Source of the DNA: Deltaproteobacteria bacterium
GTDB taxonomy: Bacteria > Desulfobacterota > Deferrisomatia > Deferrisomatales > BM512
Length of the DNA: 37,238 nucleotides
Direction of reading: 5' to 3'
Assembly (NCBI GenBank): GCA_002869005.1
Contig: PKTU01000144.1
Coordinates: forward strand, 1 to 37,238
The notes beneath the pieces were generated by a model that saw nothing but the letters and a program-made list of their open reading frames with translations, was not told the DNA's origin and ran no database searches. Made by a program: the position numbers and the translations under genes. Positions 1 through 8,590 of this stretch are shown in pieces. Numbering within the stretch: position 1 is the stretch's first letter; each line of letters starts with the position of its first letter.

Positions 1-1
1 C

Positions 2-412
2 AAGGCGGGAGTCTCTGAAAAGCTCGAAGAGGAGGACTTCTCAACCCACTACGACCTAGGCGTGGCTTACAAAGAGATGGGTTTACTGGAGGAGGCCCTC
101 GCGGAATTTCAGATAGCAGCAAAGAGTCCTAAAAAAGCCAGAGATTCCTATGCTTCGATGGCGATGATTTTTCAGTCCACCGGGCAGCTCAAGGAGGCCC
201 GGGCGGCCCTATTGAAGTCCCTTGACTCCCTAGGAGAAGTTGGCGGCGAGGATCGCGCAGCGGTACTCTTCGAGCTTGGTATCCTATGTGAAAATATGGG
301 AGAGCTAGAAAGGGCGCGGGCTTATTATACGGAGACAAATGAAATAAGCCCGGACATGCGGGATGTCGCCGCCCGCTTAGAGGCCATTTCAGCTCTGCTT
401 GGCACCAATTAA
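2..412 (+). CDS. TPR-repeat protein, C-terminal part (5' truncated)
   Basis: The open frame enters from the left edge in frame 2 and closes with TAA. A GTG at 62 lies inside the frame, but in-frame coding sequence continues upstream to the window edge, so it is not the likely start. About 136 residues are visible. They form helical tetratricopeptide-like repeats, with segments such as HYDLGVAYKEMGLLEEALAE and a later YASMAMIFQSTGQ repeat. TPRs are protein-interaction scaffolds. In deltaproteobacteria, large TPR proteins with this type of C-terminus are often linked to pili, secretion or gliding functions, but the N-terminal domains that would decide are outside the window. The gene is followed by a 246-base gap before secA, so it probably ends the preceding transcription unit. 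The TPR assignment is secure; the specific role is unknown. Confidence 0.8.
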   Translation, partial: KAGVSEKLEEEDFSTHYDLGVAYKEMGLLEEALAEFQIAAKSPKKARDSYASMAMIFQSTGQLKEARAALLKSLDSLGEVGGEDRAAVLFELGILCENMGELERARAYYTETNEISPDMRDVAARLEAISALLGTN

Positions 413-447
413 CCCCTCACAACGACTTGCAAATAGCCCCTTAGAAA

Positions 448-477
448 CTTACATTTCCCTGACGATGTAATTATAAG
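448..477 (+). promoter_or_regulatory. candidate sigma-70-type promoter upstream of secA
   Basis: A -35-like CTTACA (448-453) and a -10-like TATAAG (472-477) are separated by 18 bases in the gap between the TPR gene and secA. The -10 matches TATAAT at 5 of 6 positions and the -35 matches TTGACA at 4 of 6. Transcription from here would give a leader of about 175 nt before secA. This is pattern-matching by eye only. Confidence 0.3.
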
Positions 478-490
478 GATGCTGGCGTGA

Positions 491-519
491 GGCGCCCACC
501 CCTTTTGGGGCGTGGCGCC
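491..519 (+). other. imperfect GC-rich stem-loop in the secA leader
   Basis: The outer arms GGCG (491-494) and CGCC (516-519) pair, CCA (496-498) pairs with TGG (513-515), and CCCC (499-502) pairs with GGGG (507-510) around a TTTT loop. C495 and C511-G512 are bulged. No T-tract follows, so it is not a canonical intrinsic terminator for the TPR gene, though it could end transcription with help or act as a leader structure. Confidence 0.45.
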
Positions 520-571
520 TGACGTTAAACCGGGTATGGCGCGGCTGTTCCCATTTTGACTGGCTCTTTTT

Positions 572-587
572 CCGGTGTTAACATCGG
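572..587. repeat. 16-bp imperfect palindrome centred on GTTAAC
   Basis: CCGGTGTTAACATCGG is a palindrome apart from one symmetric mismatch pair (G575 against T584). It lies between the two leader hairpins of secA. It could be an operator or chance; no regulator is encoded next to it. Confidence 0.25.
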
Positions 588-623
588 AAATTCACAGCAT
601 TTTTTAACCCCGCCCCAAAAAAT

Positions 624-648
624 CGAGCATGCCTGGAAAGGCCGCTCG
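624..648 (+). promoter_or_regulatory. GNRA-capped hairpin abutting the secA Shine-Dalgarno
   Basis: CGAGC (624-628) pairs with GCTCG (644-648), and GCCT (631-634) pairs with AGGC (639-642) around the tetraloop GGAA (635-638), which fits GNRA. The internal loop is AT on one side and C on the other. The 3' arm ends at 648, the first base of the Shine-Dalgarno GGGAG (648-652). The helix therefore stacks directly on the ribosome-binding site, where folding or protein binding could tune secA translation. Pairing is read from the sequence; the regulatory role is inferred. Confidence 0.45.
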
Positions 649-658
649 GGAGCTTTAG

Positions 659-3364
659 ATGATTAACTCCATAATGAAAAAAGTCTTCGGCACCCGTAAT
701 GATCGGGAGCTAAAGAGGATTAACTTAATAGTTGAGCAGATAAATGCTTTGGAAGAGCAAATCTCCTCCCTCTCCGACGAAGACTTGAAGGGAAAAACCG
801 AGGAGTTCAAGGCGCGCCTAAAAGAGGGAGAGGCGCTTGACGACCTTTTGCCTGAAGCCTTTGCCGTAGTCAGAGAGGCCGCCGTTCGTACCCTCCAGAT
901 GCGTCACTTTGACTGCCAGTTAATCGGCGGCGTCGTTTTGCATGAAGGCAAGATAGCGGAGATGAAGACAGGTGAAGGTAAGACTTTGGTGGCTACTTTA
1001 CCCGTCTACCTGAACGCGCTCACCGGGGATGGAGTGCATGTAGTCACCGTCAACGACTATCTGGCGCGGCGCGATGCCGAATGGATGGGAGAGGTTTACG
1101 CATTTCTTGGGATCAGTACCGGCGTTGTAGTTCCCGGCTTGTCCGATTCCGAACGTCGCACCGCTTATGCGAGTGACGTAGTTTACGGGACGAACAATGA
1201 GTTCGGATTTGACCATCTGCGCGACAATATGAAGTACCGTCTGGAGGACTACGTACAACGTGGTTACTGCTTTGCCATCGTCGATGAGGTCGACTCCATT
1301 CTGGTGGACGAGGCAAGGACACCGCTGATCATCTCCGGCCCCTCTGAGGACTCTACCGATAAATATTACATTATCAACAAGGTGATCCCATATCTTAAGC
1401 GCTCCGAAACCGAAGAGGGAGGAGACGGGGATTTCAATGTCGACGAAAAGGACAAAGCGGTTACCTTGACCGAGCAAGGCGTTGAGAAGGTCGAGCGCCT
1501 CTTGAAGATACAGAACCTCTACGATCCGAAGAACATAGAGGTTCTTCACCACGTAAATCAGGCGCTGAAAGCACATAACCTTTTCAAGCGTGACGTTGAT
1601 TACGTGGTCAAAGACGGCGAGGTGATGATAGTCGATGAGTTCACAGGAAGGCTTATGGCTGGCCGCCGATGGAGTGACGGTCTTCACCAAGCGGTTGAGG
1701 CTAAGGAGGGTGTGAATATAGCCAGCGAGAACCAGACGCTGGCCTCGGTAACCTTCCAGAACTATTTTCGCATGTACAAAAAGCTCTCCGGCATGACAGG
1801 CACCGCGGATACGGAGGCTACGGAGTTCCAGGAGACTTACGGGCTTGAGGTGGTGGTGATTCCAACCAACAAACCGATGGCGAGGAAAGACTACCCGGAT
1901 GTCGTATACAGGAGTAAGCGGGAGAAGTACAACGCCGTCATCGAAGAGATAAAGGAGCTCCATGAGAAGGGACAGCCGGTACTTGTCGGCACTATCTCCA
2001 TCGAGGACTCTGAGCGCATATCACATATGCTCAAGAAGCAGAAGGTGAAGCATCACGTTTTAAACGCCAAATACCATGAGCAGGAAGCTGAGATCGTCGC
2101 CCAGGCAGGCCGAAAGGGCTCGATAACGATCTCCACCAACATGGCAGGCCGCGGCACCGACATCATGCTCGGCGGCAACCCCGTTTTCATGGCTAAAAGC
2201 GAAGTCGATCCAGCGGCTGAACCGGAAAAATACAAAGAAGGCCTTGAGAAATACAGAAAGCAGTGCGCGCTGGAACATGAAGAAGTTCTTGCCGCGGGAG
2301 GGCTACATATCCTGGGTACGGAGCGACATGAATCGAGGCGGATAGATAATCAGCTCAGGGGGCGTTCCGGCAGGCAGGGAGATCCCGGCTCAAGCCGTTT
2401 CTACCTCAGCCTCGAAGATGACCTCATGCGCATCTTCGGCTCGGAGCGTATCGGCGGCCTGCTAACAAAGCTCGGCCTACAAGAGGGTGAGGATATACAA
2501 CATCCCTGGATATCCAAAGCCATCGAAAACGCCCAGAAAAAGGTGGAAGGACACAACTACGATATACGTAAACACCTCCTTGAATATGACGATGTGATGA
2601 ACCGCCAAAGAGAGGCCATCTATACCTGGCGTAGAGAGGTCCTTGGCTCCGATGACCTTGCGCCCCACGTAAGGGAGTTGGCGGAAGCGGTTGCCGGAGA
2701 CATCTTCGATGCGCGTTGTCCAAAGGGAGAGGAGTCGAAGTGGGATATACCGGGTCTCAAAGAAGCCATATACAATCAGTTCTTCTTCACCATTGAAGAG
2801 GACGATTCGGAACTCCTGGCTTTAAAAGAGACTCTGGACAGTGAAATAATAAAGCGCGTGCTGGACCGCTATGAAGAGAAGCTTGCCGAATTCGGGCCTC
2901 ATGCGAATCAGCTTCACCGCTATGTGCTGATCAATAACATAGATTCAAGCTGGAAAGATCACCTCCTGGGGATGGACCACCTCAAATCCGGTATAGGGCT
3001 AAGGGGTTACGCACAGGAGAACCCCCTCACCGTGTATAAGCGCGAGGGGTACGATATGTTTATCGACATGCGCCAGCGCGTTGAAGAGACCGCTTTAAGC
3101 CAGATCTTCCGCATTCAGATTGAGGAAGAGAGCGCCGTCGCGGAAGAGATTAAACAGGAGGCGGCGGATATTCCGAGTTCTGAGCCCTCCACCCCTGTAG
3201 GACCAAGGGCTTCAGCGGTAAGGGGTATTCCGAAAGCTCCGGGCGGCATCCAAAAAGCGCCCCCGGTAAAGGGTTCCGCTCCAAAGGTCGGGCGTAATGA
3301 CCCCTGCCCCTGTGGCAGCGGGAAAAAATACAAGAAATGTTGCGGCAGGAATAAAGGGGTGTAG
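659..3364 (+). CDS. secA: preprotein translocase ATPase SecA
   Basis: SecA is the peripheral ATPase that drives unfolded preproteins through SecYEG at the cytoplasmic membrane. The 901-residue product has the family's usual length and order. The Walker A segment MKTGEGKT is at about residues 102-109, the DEVD Walker B box at 209-212, and the helicase-like second nucleotide-binding fold contains NMAGRGTDI and the [12 protein letters not shown] segment. The C-terminus has a variable Pro/Ala-rich linker and the zinc-binding [13 protein letters not shown] motif used for SecB and ribosome contact. The ATG at 659 follows GGGAG at 648-652; an ATG five codons in (674) is an alternative. The stop codon is immediately followed by the argJ start. 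No SecM-like arrest peptide is evident upstream; the leader instead carries hairpins. Identification is firm. Confidence 0.98.
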   Translation: MINSIMKKVFGTRNDRELKRINLIVEQINALEEQISSLSDEDLKGKTEEFKARLKEGEALDDLLPEAFAVVREAAVRTLQMRHFDCQLIGGVVLHEGKIAEMKTGEGKTLVATLPVYLNALTGDGVHVVTVNDYLARRDAEWMGEVYAFLGISTGVVVPGLSDSERRTAYASDVVYGTNNEFGFDHLRDNMKYRLEDYVQRGYCFAIVDEVDSILVDEARTPLIISGPSEDSTDKYYIINKVIPYLKRSETEEGGDGDFNVDEKDKAVTLTEQGVEKVERLLKIQNLYDPKNIEVLHHVNQALKAHNLFKRDVDYVVKDGEVMIVDEFTGRLMAGRRWSDGLHQAVEAKEGVNIASENQTLASVTFQNYFRMYKKLSGMTGTADTEATEFQETYGLEVVVIPTNKPMARKDYPDVVYRSKREKYNAVIEEIKELHEKGQPVLVGTISIEDSERISHMLKKQKVKHHVLNAKYHEQEAEIVAQAGRKGSITISTNMAGRGTDIMLGGNPVFMAKSEVDPAAEPEKYKEGLEKYRKQCALEHEEVLAAGGLHILGTERHESRRIDNQLRGRSGRQGDPGSSRFYLSLEDDLMRIFGSERIGGLLTKLGLQEGEDIQHPWISKAIENAQKKVEGHNYDIRKHLLEYDDVMNRQREAIYTWRREVLGSDDLAPHVRELAEAVAGDIFDARCPKGEESKWDIPGLKEAIYNQFFFTIEEDDSELLALKETLDSEIIKRVLDRYEEKLAEFGPHANQLHRYVLINNIDSSWKDHLLGMDHLKSGIGLRGYAQENPLTVYKREGYDMFIDMRQRVEETALSQIFRIQIEEESAVAEEIKQEAADIPSSEPSTPVGPRASAVRGIPKAPGGIQKAPPVKGSAPKVGRNDPCPCGSGKKYKKCCGRNKGV

Positions 3365-4522
3365 ATGATTCCCAAGGGTTTCAGGTTCGCCGCCGTGGAA
3401 GCGGGGATAAAATATTCGGGTCGATTGGATCTTGGGCTAATTCTTTGTGAGCGCGAGGCAACGGTAGCGGCAACCTTTACGAAGAACACCATCGTCGCAG
3501 CGCCGGTTACCCTATCAAAAGAACGGGTCAAGAACGGCTACACCAGAGGGGTTTTAGTAAACGCGGGAAATGCCAATGCCTGTAATGGCGAAGAGGGCAT
3601 GGAGGCTGCGAAAAAGACTAGCGCCATGGTCGCGGATGCGCTTGGCATAGCGAGTGAAAACTTGCTTGTGTGCTCAACCGGGGTCATTGGCCTTCCCCTC
3701 CCTGCCGACAAATTCAAAGCCGCTACGCCAGCGCTTATCGGCTCCCTTGGAGATGATGTTGACTCCTTCGCCAGGTCGATAATGACTACCGACCTTGTGC
3801 CGAAGGTGGCTTCACGCACCTTCGAGAGCGGCGGTAAAACTATTACGGTTACCGGCGTCGCGAAGGGTTCGGGAATGATAAAGCCGAATATGGCTACGAT
3901 GCTTGCTTTCATCGTTACCGACGCCGCGATTGAGCCTGAAATCCTTAAGTCCTCCCTTGGCGGCGCCGTCGAACTCTCCTTCAACCGGATAACAGTCGAC
4001 GGAGATACCTCTACCAACGATACGGCCATACTGATGGCGAGCGGTGCCGGAGGAAAATTGGAGGATATGCGGCCCTTTGATGAAGCCTTAAAAGCAGTTT
4101 TAAAAGAGCTTGCGAGGATGATAGTCAAAGATGGCGAGGGCGCTACCAAGGTCGTCGATATAACCGTTTCCGGGGCCAAAGATGAAGAGACCGCGAAACG
4201 CGCTGCCTTCACCATCGCGGAATCACCGTTGGTCAAAACCGCCTTATACGGTGAGGACCCCAACTGGGGGAGGATCGCCGGCGCTTTAGGCAGGAGCGGC
4301 GCTCATGACGGAGGCCCCTTCTCCATAAAAGTTGATGATGTGGAGATTGTCATAGGGGGTGTAGGAGTAGGCGCTGAGGCTGAACGAAGGGCGCACGAGA
4401 TAATGACGGGGGATGAATTTTCGATAACGGTCAATGTCGGCGAGGGCCCGGGTGAGGCAACGGTAACCACCTGCGACTTTTCCGAAAAATACATAACGAT
4501 AAATGCTGATTACCGTTCCTGA
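3365..4522 (+). CDS. argJ: bifunctional ornithine acetyltransferase / N-acetylglutamate synthase ArgJ
   Basis: ArgJ moves the acetyl group from N-acetylornithine to glutamate in the cyclic arginine pathway. Bifunctional forms also make N-acetylglutamate from acetyl-CoA. The 385-residue length is typical. The autoproteolytic site KPNMATML is present, with the nucleophilic Thr at residue 178 that becomes the N-terminus of the beta chain. Other conserved segments include NAGNANACNG (66-75), CSTGVIG (103-109) and NRITVDGDTSTND. The ATG directly follows the secA TAG with no gap, and AAAGGGG inside the end of secA serves as ribosome-binding site, so the two genes are probably translationally coupled. 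A secA-argJ pair occurs in Geobacter-type genomes. The sequence alone does not show whether the enzyme is mono- or bifunctional. Confidence 0.95.
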   Translation: MIPKGFRFAAVEAGIKYSGRLDLGLILCEREATVAATFTKNTIVAAPVTLSKERVKNGYTRGVLVNAGNANACNGEEGMEAAKKTSAMVADALGIASENLLVCSTGVIGLPLPADKFKAATPALIGSLGDDVDSFARSIMTTDLVPKVASRTFESGGKTITVTGVAKGSGMIKPNMATMLAFIVTDAAIEPEILKSSLGGAVELSFNRITVDGDTSTNDTAILMASGAGGKLEDMRPFDEALKAVLKELARMIVKDGEGATKVVDITVSGAKDEETAKRAAFTIAESPLVKTALYGEDPNWGRIAGALGRSGAHDGGPFSIKVDDVEIVIGGVGVGAEAERRAHEIMTGDEFSITVNVGEGPGEATVTTCDFSEKYITINADYRS

Positions 4523-4542
4523 GGGGACGCGGGAGATAAGAG

Positions 4543-5613
4543 ATGAACAAGGACGTATTTAATTTTTTTAAAAAATTCGCCGACAGCCCAAGCCCTTCCG
4601 GTTTTGAGCAGCCTGCCCAGCGATTGTGGCGCGAATATGTAGGGAAATTTGCCGACTCGATTGAGAGCGATGTAATGGGCAACACTTGGGGCGTTCTGAA
4701 TGGCGCCGCCAAAGGACCCAAAGTCATGCTGGCGGGCCACGCCGACGAAGTTGGCCTCATGGTCAAATACATAGATGACGACGGCTTTATCTTCTTCGCC
4801 CCCATTGGCGGCGTAGACAGCCACTTGATGCCGGGCAAGCGCGTACTTATTCATGGCGCAGGCGGCCCCGTTGCAGGAGTCATTGGGAGAAAGCCGATAC
4901 ACCTCCTGGAGGTTGAGGAGCGCTCCAAGGTCTCAAAAGTCAAGGACATGGCAATCGATATAGGAGCAGAGAACCGTGCGGCGGCGGAAGCGGTTATATC
5001 CATCGGCGACCCCGTCACCTTCTATGGAGAGGTCGAGCCCCTTTTAGGCGACCTTGTCATGGGACGCGGCTTTGATGACAAAGTAGGTTCGCTCATAGTG
5101 GCTGAGGTGCTGCGCCTTTCAGCAAAAAAGAAAAAGAGCCTTAATTGCTCGGTCTACGGCGTCTCCACGGTTCAGGAAGAACTAGGACTAAGGGGTGCGC
5201 ACACCAGCACTTTTGGTATCGACCCGCAGATAGGTATTTGCGTCGAAGTTACCTTCGCTACCGACCATCCCGGGACCGATAAAAGATCAACCGGCGACGT
5301 CAAGGTTGGAAAGGGCCCTGTAATTTCAAGGGGCGCTAATATAAACCACCGCCTCTTCGACCTTTTCTGTGAAGTCGCGAAAAAGGGCAAGATTCCCCAC
5401 CAGATTGACGCTGCGCCACGCGCCACAGGCACAGACGCCAACGTCATACAGCTGACGCGCGCAGGCGTAGCCACATCTCTTATATCGATACCGCTTCGCT
5501 ACATGCACACTTCGGGCGAAGTCCTAAGCCTCTCCGATGTGGAGAACGCGGCCAAGCTTATTTCAGGCGTAATAGCAAAAATCGATGGAGATATCAGCTG
5601 GATTCCGGAGTAG
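4543..5613 (+). CDS. M42-family metallo-aminopeptidase (FrvX/glutamyl aminopeptidase-like)
   Basis: This is a cytoplasmic dinuclear-metal exopeptidase of the M42 family, which forms large tetrahedral complexes that trim peptides. Its 356 residues match the family. Expected metal and catalytic residues are visible: AGHADEVG (His66, Asp68), the FDDK segment at 177-180, the Glu pair in QEELG (212-213), Glu235 in CVEVTFATDH and His322 in MHTSGE. No signal peptide is seen. GGGAG precedes the ATG by about 8 bases, 20 bases after argJ. Older annotations call such proteins endoglucanase M, which is misleading. The exact substrate (acidic, deblocking or leucyl residues) cannot be told from sequence. 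Peptide trimming would fit the peptide-type importer encoded at the far end of the window, though nothing links them directly. Confidence 0.9.
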   Translation: MNKDVFNFFKKFADSPSPSGFEQPAQRLWREYVGKFADSIESDVMGNTWGVLNGAAKGPKVMLAGHADEVGLMVKYIDDDGFIFFAPIGGVDSHLMPGKRVLIHGAGGPVAGVIGRKPIHLLEVEERSKVSKVKDMAIDIGAENRAAAEAVISIGDPVTFYGEVEPLLGDLVMGRGFDDKVGSLIVAEVLRLSAKKKKSLNCSVYGVSTVQEELGLRGAHTSTFGIDPQIGICVEVTFATDHPGTDKRSTGDVKVGKGPVISRGANINHRLFDLFCEVAKKGKIPHQIDAAPRATGTDANVIQLTRAGVATSLISIPLRYMHTSGEVLSLSDVENAAKLISGVIAKIDGDISWIPE

Positions 5614-5619
5614 CCATCA

Positions 5620-6051
5620 ATGATTGAGGAATCGGCGCTGGTTGTGGAGACGGCAGAGGGTAAGGCGCTTGTCTCGACTATGCGCAACGGCGCATGCGGC
5701 AGTTGCCAAGCGCAATCAGGTTGCAAAGCGCTCGGCGGCGGTCGCGAGGCCAGGGTTTGGGTAGAGGACCCCATAGGGGTAAAGAATGGGGATTCTGTAG
5801 TCGTAGCAATTTCAGAGACTGCCTTCGTCAAAGCAGGGGTCGCGGTATATCTCGTCCCGGTAGCCGCTCTTTTGGCGGGCGCGATTATAGGAAACAAATT
5901 GGGTCCGGCACTGGGCCTGAACGCGGACCTGGCTGCATTCATTTTGGGCACTGCCGCCCTTGGAATGGCGCTTTTTGTAGCTCGTATCTGGGGTAACCGG
6001 AACGCCAAGGGACCGATAATTGTAAGAAAAGAGGTTGTGCAAGATGGCTAA
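5620..6051 (+). CDS. rseC: RseC/MucC-family SoxR-reducing system protein
   Basis: The 143-residue membrane protein has an N-terminal soluble part with clustered cysteines (Cys26, Cys29, Cys35 in CGSCQAQSGC) followed by two hydrophobic segments at about residues 70-90 and 100-122. This layout matches the RseC/MucC family, which in enterobacteria acts with the Rsx/Rnf complex to re-reduce SoxR and also touches sigma-E control. No rnf/rsx genes occur in the window, so its partner here is unknown. The ATG at 5620 lies six bases after the M42 gene, and the stop codon overlaps the smpB start. The family assignment is good; the physiological role in this organism is inferred. Confidence 0.8.
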   Translation: MIEESALVVETAEGKALVSTMRNGACGSCQAQSGCKALGGGREARVWVEDPIGVKNGDSVVVAISETAFVKAGVAVYLVPVAALLAGAIIGNKLGPALGLNADLAAFILGTAALGMALFVARIWGNRNAKGPIIVRKEVVQDG

Positions 6052-6517
6052 GGCCGGTCCCGATAAGGGGATCAAGACCGCCTGCACGAACAAGAAGGCT
6101 CGCCGTGACTATCAGATTGAGGAGGTCATTGAGGCCGGGCTCGTTCTGTGGGGAAATGAAGTAAAAAGTTTGCGGGACGGCCGCGCCAACCTCACCGATG
6201 CCTACGCCAAGTTCAGCGGCGGTGAGGTGTGGCTCACCGGGCTGCACATAACCCCCTACTCCCATACCAGGATTGAGGAGCAGGACCCGACAAGGGAGCG
6301 CAAGCTCCTCCTCCATGCCCGCGAGATAAGAAAGCTGGGCCAGAAGGTTAAGGAACGGGGCTATACTCTCGTGCCCTTAAAGATTTATTTCAAGCGAGGC
6401 ATAGCCAAGGTGGAGCTTGGGCTCGGCAAGGGCAAGAAGTTCTACGACAAGCGAGAGGATATGAAAACGCGCGACGCCAAGCGCGAGATGGATCGGCAGG
6501 CAGCGTCGCGCGGTTGA
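6044..6517 (+). CDS. smpB: tmRNA-binding protein SmpB
   Basis: SmpB binds tmRNA and brings it to stalled ribosomes for trans-translation. The 157-residue product has the family core: KKARRDYQIEE near the N-terminus, GNEVKSLRDG, the HITPYSH segment, and the basic C-terminal tail with KKFYDKRE that probes the empty mRNA channel. I chose the ATG at 6044, preceded by GAGG at 6031-6034, over an in-frame TTG three codons upstream. It overlaps the end of the RseC-like gene by 8 bases, implying coupled translation. The tmRNA gene (ssrA) is not next to it; the next gene is convergent, with a single base between the two stop codons. Confidence 0.96.
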   Translation: MAKAGPDKGIKTACTNKKARRDYQIEEVIEAGLVLWGNEVKSLRDGRANLTDAYAKFSGGEVWLTGLHITPYSHTRIEEQDPTRERKLLLHAREIRKLGQKVKERGYTLVPLKIYFKRGIAKVELGLGKGKKFYDKREDMKTRDAKREMDRQAASRG

Positions 6518-6518
6518 C

Positions 6519-7805
6519 CTATTTGTCTTTACCGTGGTCGAGCGTCCTGTAGCCGACTGGTAGGTCCAGCTCTTCTCCATCGCGGATGATTTTAAGGATG
6601 CCATCGCCGCCGGCCTCTTTTTTGGAAAGCTCAAAGGTAAGGTCGAAGACCTCCTTAAGGGGAACCCCATCCAGCGAGGTCAAAACGTCACCCTCCTGTA
6701 GCCCCGCTTTAGCTGCTGCGGAGTCGTCAACGACGCCTAGTACAGCGACCCCTGCCGGGTCTTCCGAGTCCGCTATTTGGATTCCAAGCAGGATCCGCCC
6801 CTCCTCAAGGTCCTCGTAACCTACACCCCAGGCGAAATCAGCGACGCGAAGCGGCAGCTCCGGTACGTCAACATCCATTAGTTGCGCTTTTTTCTCCTCG
6901 GGGTATTCGACAACCCAGGGTGAGACGATTGCGTATGGCGCTGGGTGCCTCCTAAAGAGGCGGCGGGGAATTCCGAACGAGTAGCGCACGTGGTTGCCGC
7001 CCGCGAGGACAATTAGCTTCTTATCGGGGTGCTCGTCCAGATACTTTGCACCCATCTCTGCCATCGTCTCATCCCATAACATCTGGCTCTTTATGAACAT
7101 GCGCGCGATTTCCGGCTTCCCATCCCCGTGGCCTTTGAAAAACGCGCCGATGTACTCCTCGTAGTAGGGGTCGTCCTCACTTAGCTCGGGTTCATATGGT
7201 TTTGGAGGTTCCTTCATTTTCTCGACGGCCTCCGCCATCTCCGCCGGAATTTTCATCTCCGACTCGCCCTCCTTCGCCTCTTCCACCATCTTTTTCATTT
7301 TGCCATGGCCCATCTGGCTCTTGGCCCTGTTCATGGCAAGGAGGGGTATTTTATTGTCACGCGCGTAGGCGAGGATATCTTTGTAATATTCGTATCGGCC
7401 CCATGATTTGGAAAAGGTCCGCACAAACTCCTTTTCATCCATTTCGCCTGCCACCCAGCTGTCCGCATCCTCCTGAAAGGGGCGGCGCAGCATCTCCATT
7501 CCGACGGCTATTTTTCCAGGGAAGCGCTCATTTAAGGCGGCGATGATCTTCAGCTGGACCTCATGGTCATTGACGGAATCATGAGACTCGCCTACGTAGA
7601 TGACTTGCTGGGTTCCGAGGTAAGCATAGAGCTCCTGCTCTGTAAAATCCCTGCCGGTGGGGAGATGGAGTATTTTACCGACTTCCAGCTCCTCGGAGAG
7701 GTGTGTGTAGGGTGCGGAAACTTGCCCGGAGGTTAGCTGCGGGCCAGCGCAGCCTCCTAAGATGGCGAGGGATATAAAAAGCAGTATCGGTAAAAACCTT
7801 TTCAT
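6519..7805 (-). CDS. ChaN-family lipoprotein with C-terminal PDZ domain
   Basis: The 428-residue product begins with a lipoprotein signal peptide (MKRFLPILLF... with LGGC, Cys19). It continues into a ChaN/DUF399-type domain containing YVGESHDSVNDHE. ChaN-like proteins are outer-membrane lipoproteins that bind haem or iron; ChaN of Campylobacter is the studied example. A PDZ domain follows near the C-terminus (GVVDDSAAAKAGLQEGDVLTS and onward), giving a combination seen in deltaproteobacteria. The middle contains a charged Glu/Pro/Lys-rich insertion. I chose the ATG at 7805, with GGAG at 7813-7816 and a 7-base spacer; upstream in-frame starts lie inside lgt and would bury the signal peptide. 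It sits 4 bases after lgt, so the enzyme that lipidates it is co-transcribed. Function in haem handling is inferred from the family. Confidence 0.82.
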   Translation of the reverse strand: MKRFLPILLFISLAILGGCAGPQLTSGQVSAPYTHLSEELEVGKILHLPTGRDFTEQELYAYLGTQQVIYVGESHDSVNDHEVQLKIIAALNERFPGKIAVGMEMLRRPFQEDADSWVAGEMDEKEFVRTFSKSWGRYEYYKDILAYARDNKIPLLAMNRAKSQMGHGKMKKMVEEAKEGESEMKIPAEMAEAVEKMKEPPKPYEPELSEDDPYYEEYIGAFFKGHGDGKPEIARMFIKSQMLWDETMAEMGAKYLDEHPDKKLIVLAGGNHVRYSFGIPRRLFRRHPAPYAIVSPWVVEYPEEKKAQLMDVDVPELPLRVADFAWGVGYEDLEEGRILLGIQIADSEDPAGVAVLGVVDDSAAAKAGLQEGDVLTSLDGVPLKEVFDLTFELSKKEAGGDGILKIIRDGEELDLPVGYRTLDHGKDK

Positions 7806-7809
7806 AAAA

Positions 7810-8586
7810 CTACTCCGAGTTGGCATGTACGGATTTGTTGGCAAATAGAATTAGCAGCGCCGCGCCGGCGAAGAAGAGGGGGATCGATATGAGTTGGCTT
7901 GTAGATAGCCCCCAGATCGCTCCTCTTTCGTCTCCCCGATAGAACTCAAGCACAAAGCGAAAGAGCGGATAGAGGAGAAGATACCCGGCAAAGACTGCAC
8001 CATCAAGGTGCTTGCGCCTCTTCTGCCAATCAAAGACGAAGAGGAAGAGAAGAAAGTTTACGGCCGCTTCGTAAAGCTGTACGGGGTTAAGCGGCACTCC
8101 CAGGCGCGCCTGGGAGGAGAGGTCGGTAAAGGTCACGGCCCAAGGCAAAGAGCATTCACTCCCGTAGCAGCAGCCTGCGGCAAAGCAGCCCAGCCGCCCA
8201 ACCGCATGGGCTATCGCAATGGACGGGGCGGTTATGTCAAGTATGGTGAGCGCTTCGGCGCGCGGCAAGTTTTTTAAGTAGATAAAACCAGCCGCCATGG
8301 CGCCAAGCAGCCCCCCGTAATAGACCATCCCGCCCTGCCATATCTCAAAGATCAATGCGGGATCGTCAAGAAAAGTATCCCATTCGAGCAGGACGTAAAA
8401 GAGCCTGGCGCCCAGGATGGCGCTGATTATGGTTAATAGCGCGAAGGCCTTGAAGGCGGATTGGTTTATTCCGGAGCGCTTTACGAGGTGAAGCCCGATG
8501 AACCATCCCGACAAAATCGCCGCGAGGATCAGCGTTCCGTAAGTGTAGATGACCAGCGGGCCGTACTCGAAAAGCGTAGGCAGCAT
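7810..8586 (-). CDS. lgt: prolipoprotein diacylglyceryl transferase Lgt
   Basis: Lgt attaches diacylglycerol from phosphatidylglycerol to the lipobox Cys of prelipoproteins at the inner membrane. The 258-residue product is highly hydrophobic with about seven membrane segments. The Lgt signature appears as GRLGCFAAGCCYG, the Cys-rich variant common in deltaproteobacteria and Gram-positives, rather than the GRxGNFxxGE form of enterobacteria. The conserved GGMVYYGGLLG and the C-terminal FRFVLEFYRGDER are also present. It lies between lspA and a ChaN-like lipoprotein, so two successive lipoprotein-maturation enzymes and a substrate share an operon. Identification is firm. Confidence 0.95.
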   Translation of the reverse strand: MLPTLFEYGPLVIYTYGTLILAAILSGWFIGLHLVKRSGINQSAFKAFALLTIISAILGARLFYVLLEWDTFLDDPALIFEIWQGGMVYYGGLLGAMAAGFIYLKNLPRAEALTILDITAPSIAIAHAVGRLGCFAAGCCYGSECSLPWAVTFTDLSSQARLGVPLNPVQLYEAAVNFLLFLFVFDWQKRRKHLDGAVFAGYLLLYPLFRFVLEFYRGDERGAIWGLSTSQLISIPLFFAGAALLILFANKSVHANSE

Positions 8587-8590
8587 TGTA

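Noticed and set aside
536-559. Seven-codon ORF as a SecM-like arrest peptide
   Set aside because: It has no signal peptide, no arrest motif and no good ribosome-binding site; it is far too short for SecM.
998-1963. 321-residue open frame on the minus strand inside secA
   Set aside because: It is antisense to the well-conserved SecA ATPase core, has no ribosome-binding site and reads as no known family, so it is a shadow of codon bias.
3538-4263. 241-residue minus-strand frame inside argJ
   Set aside because: It is Ser/Ala-rich and antisense to the full length of conserved ArgJ; no independent support.
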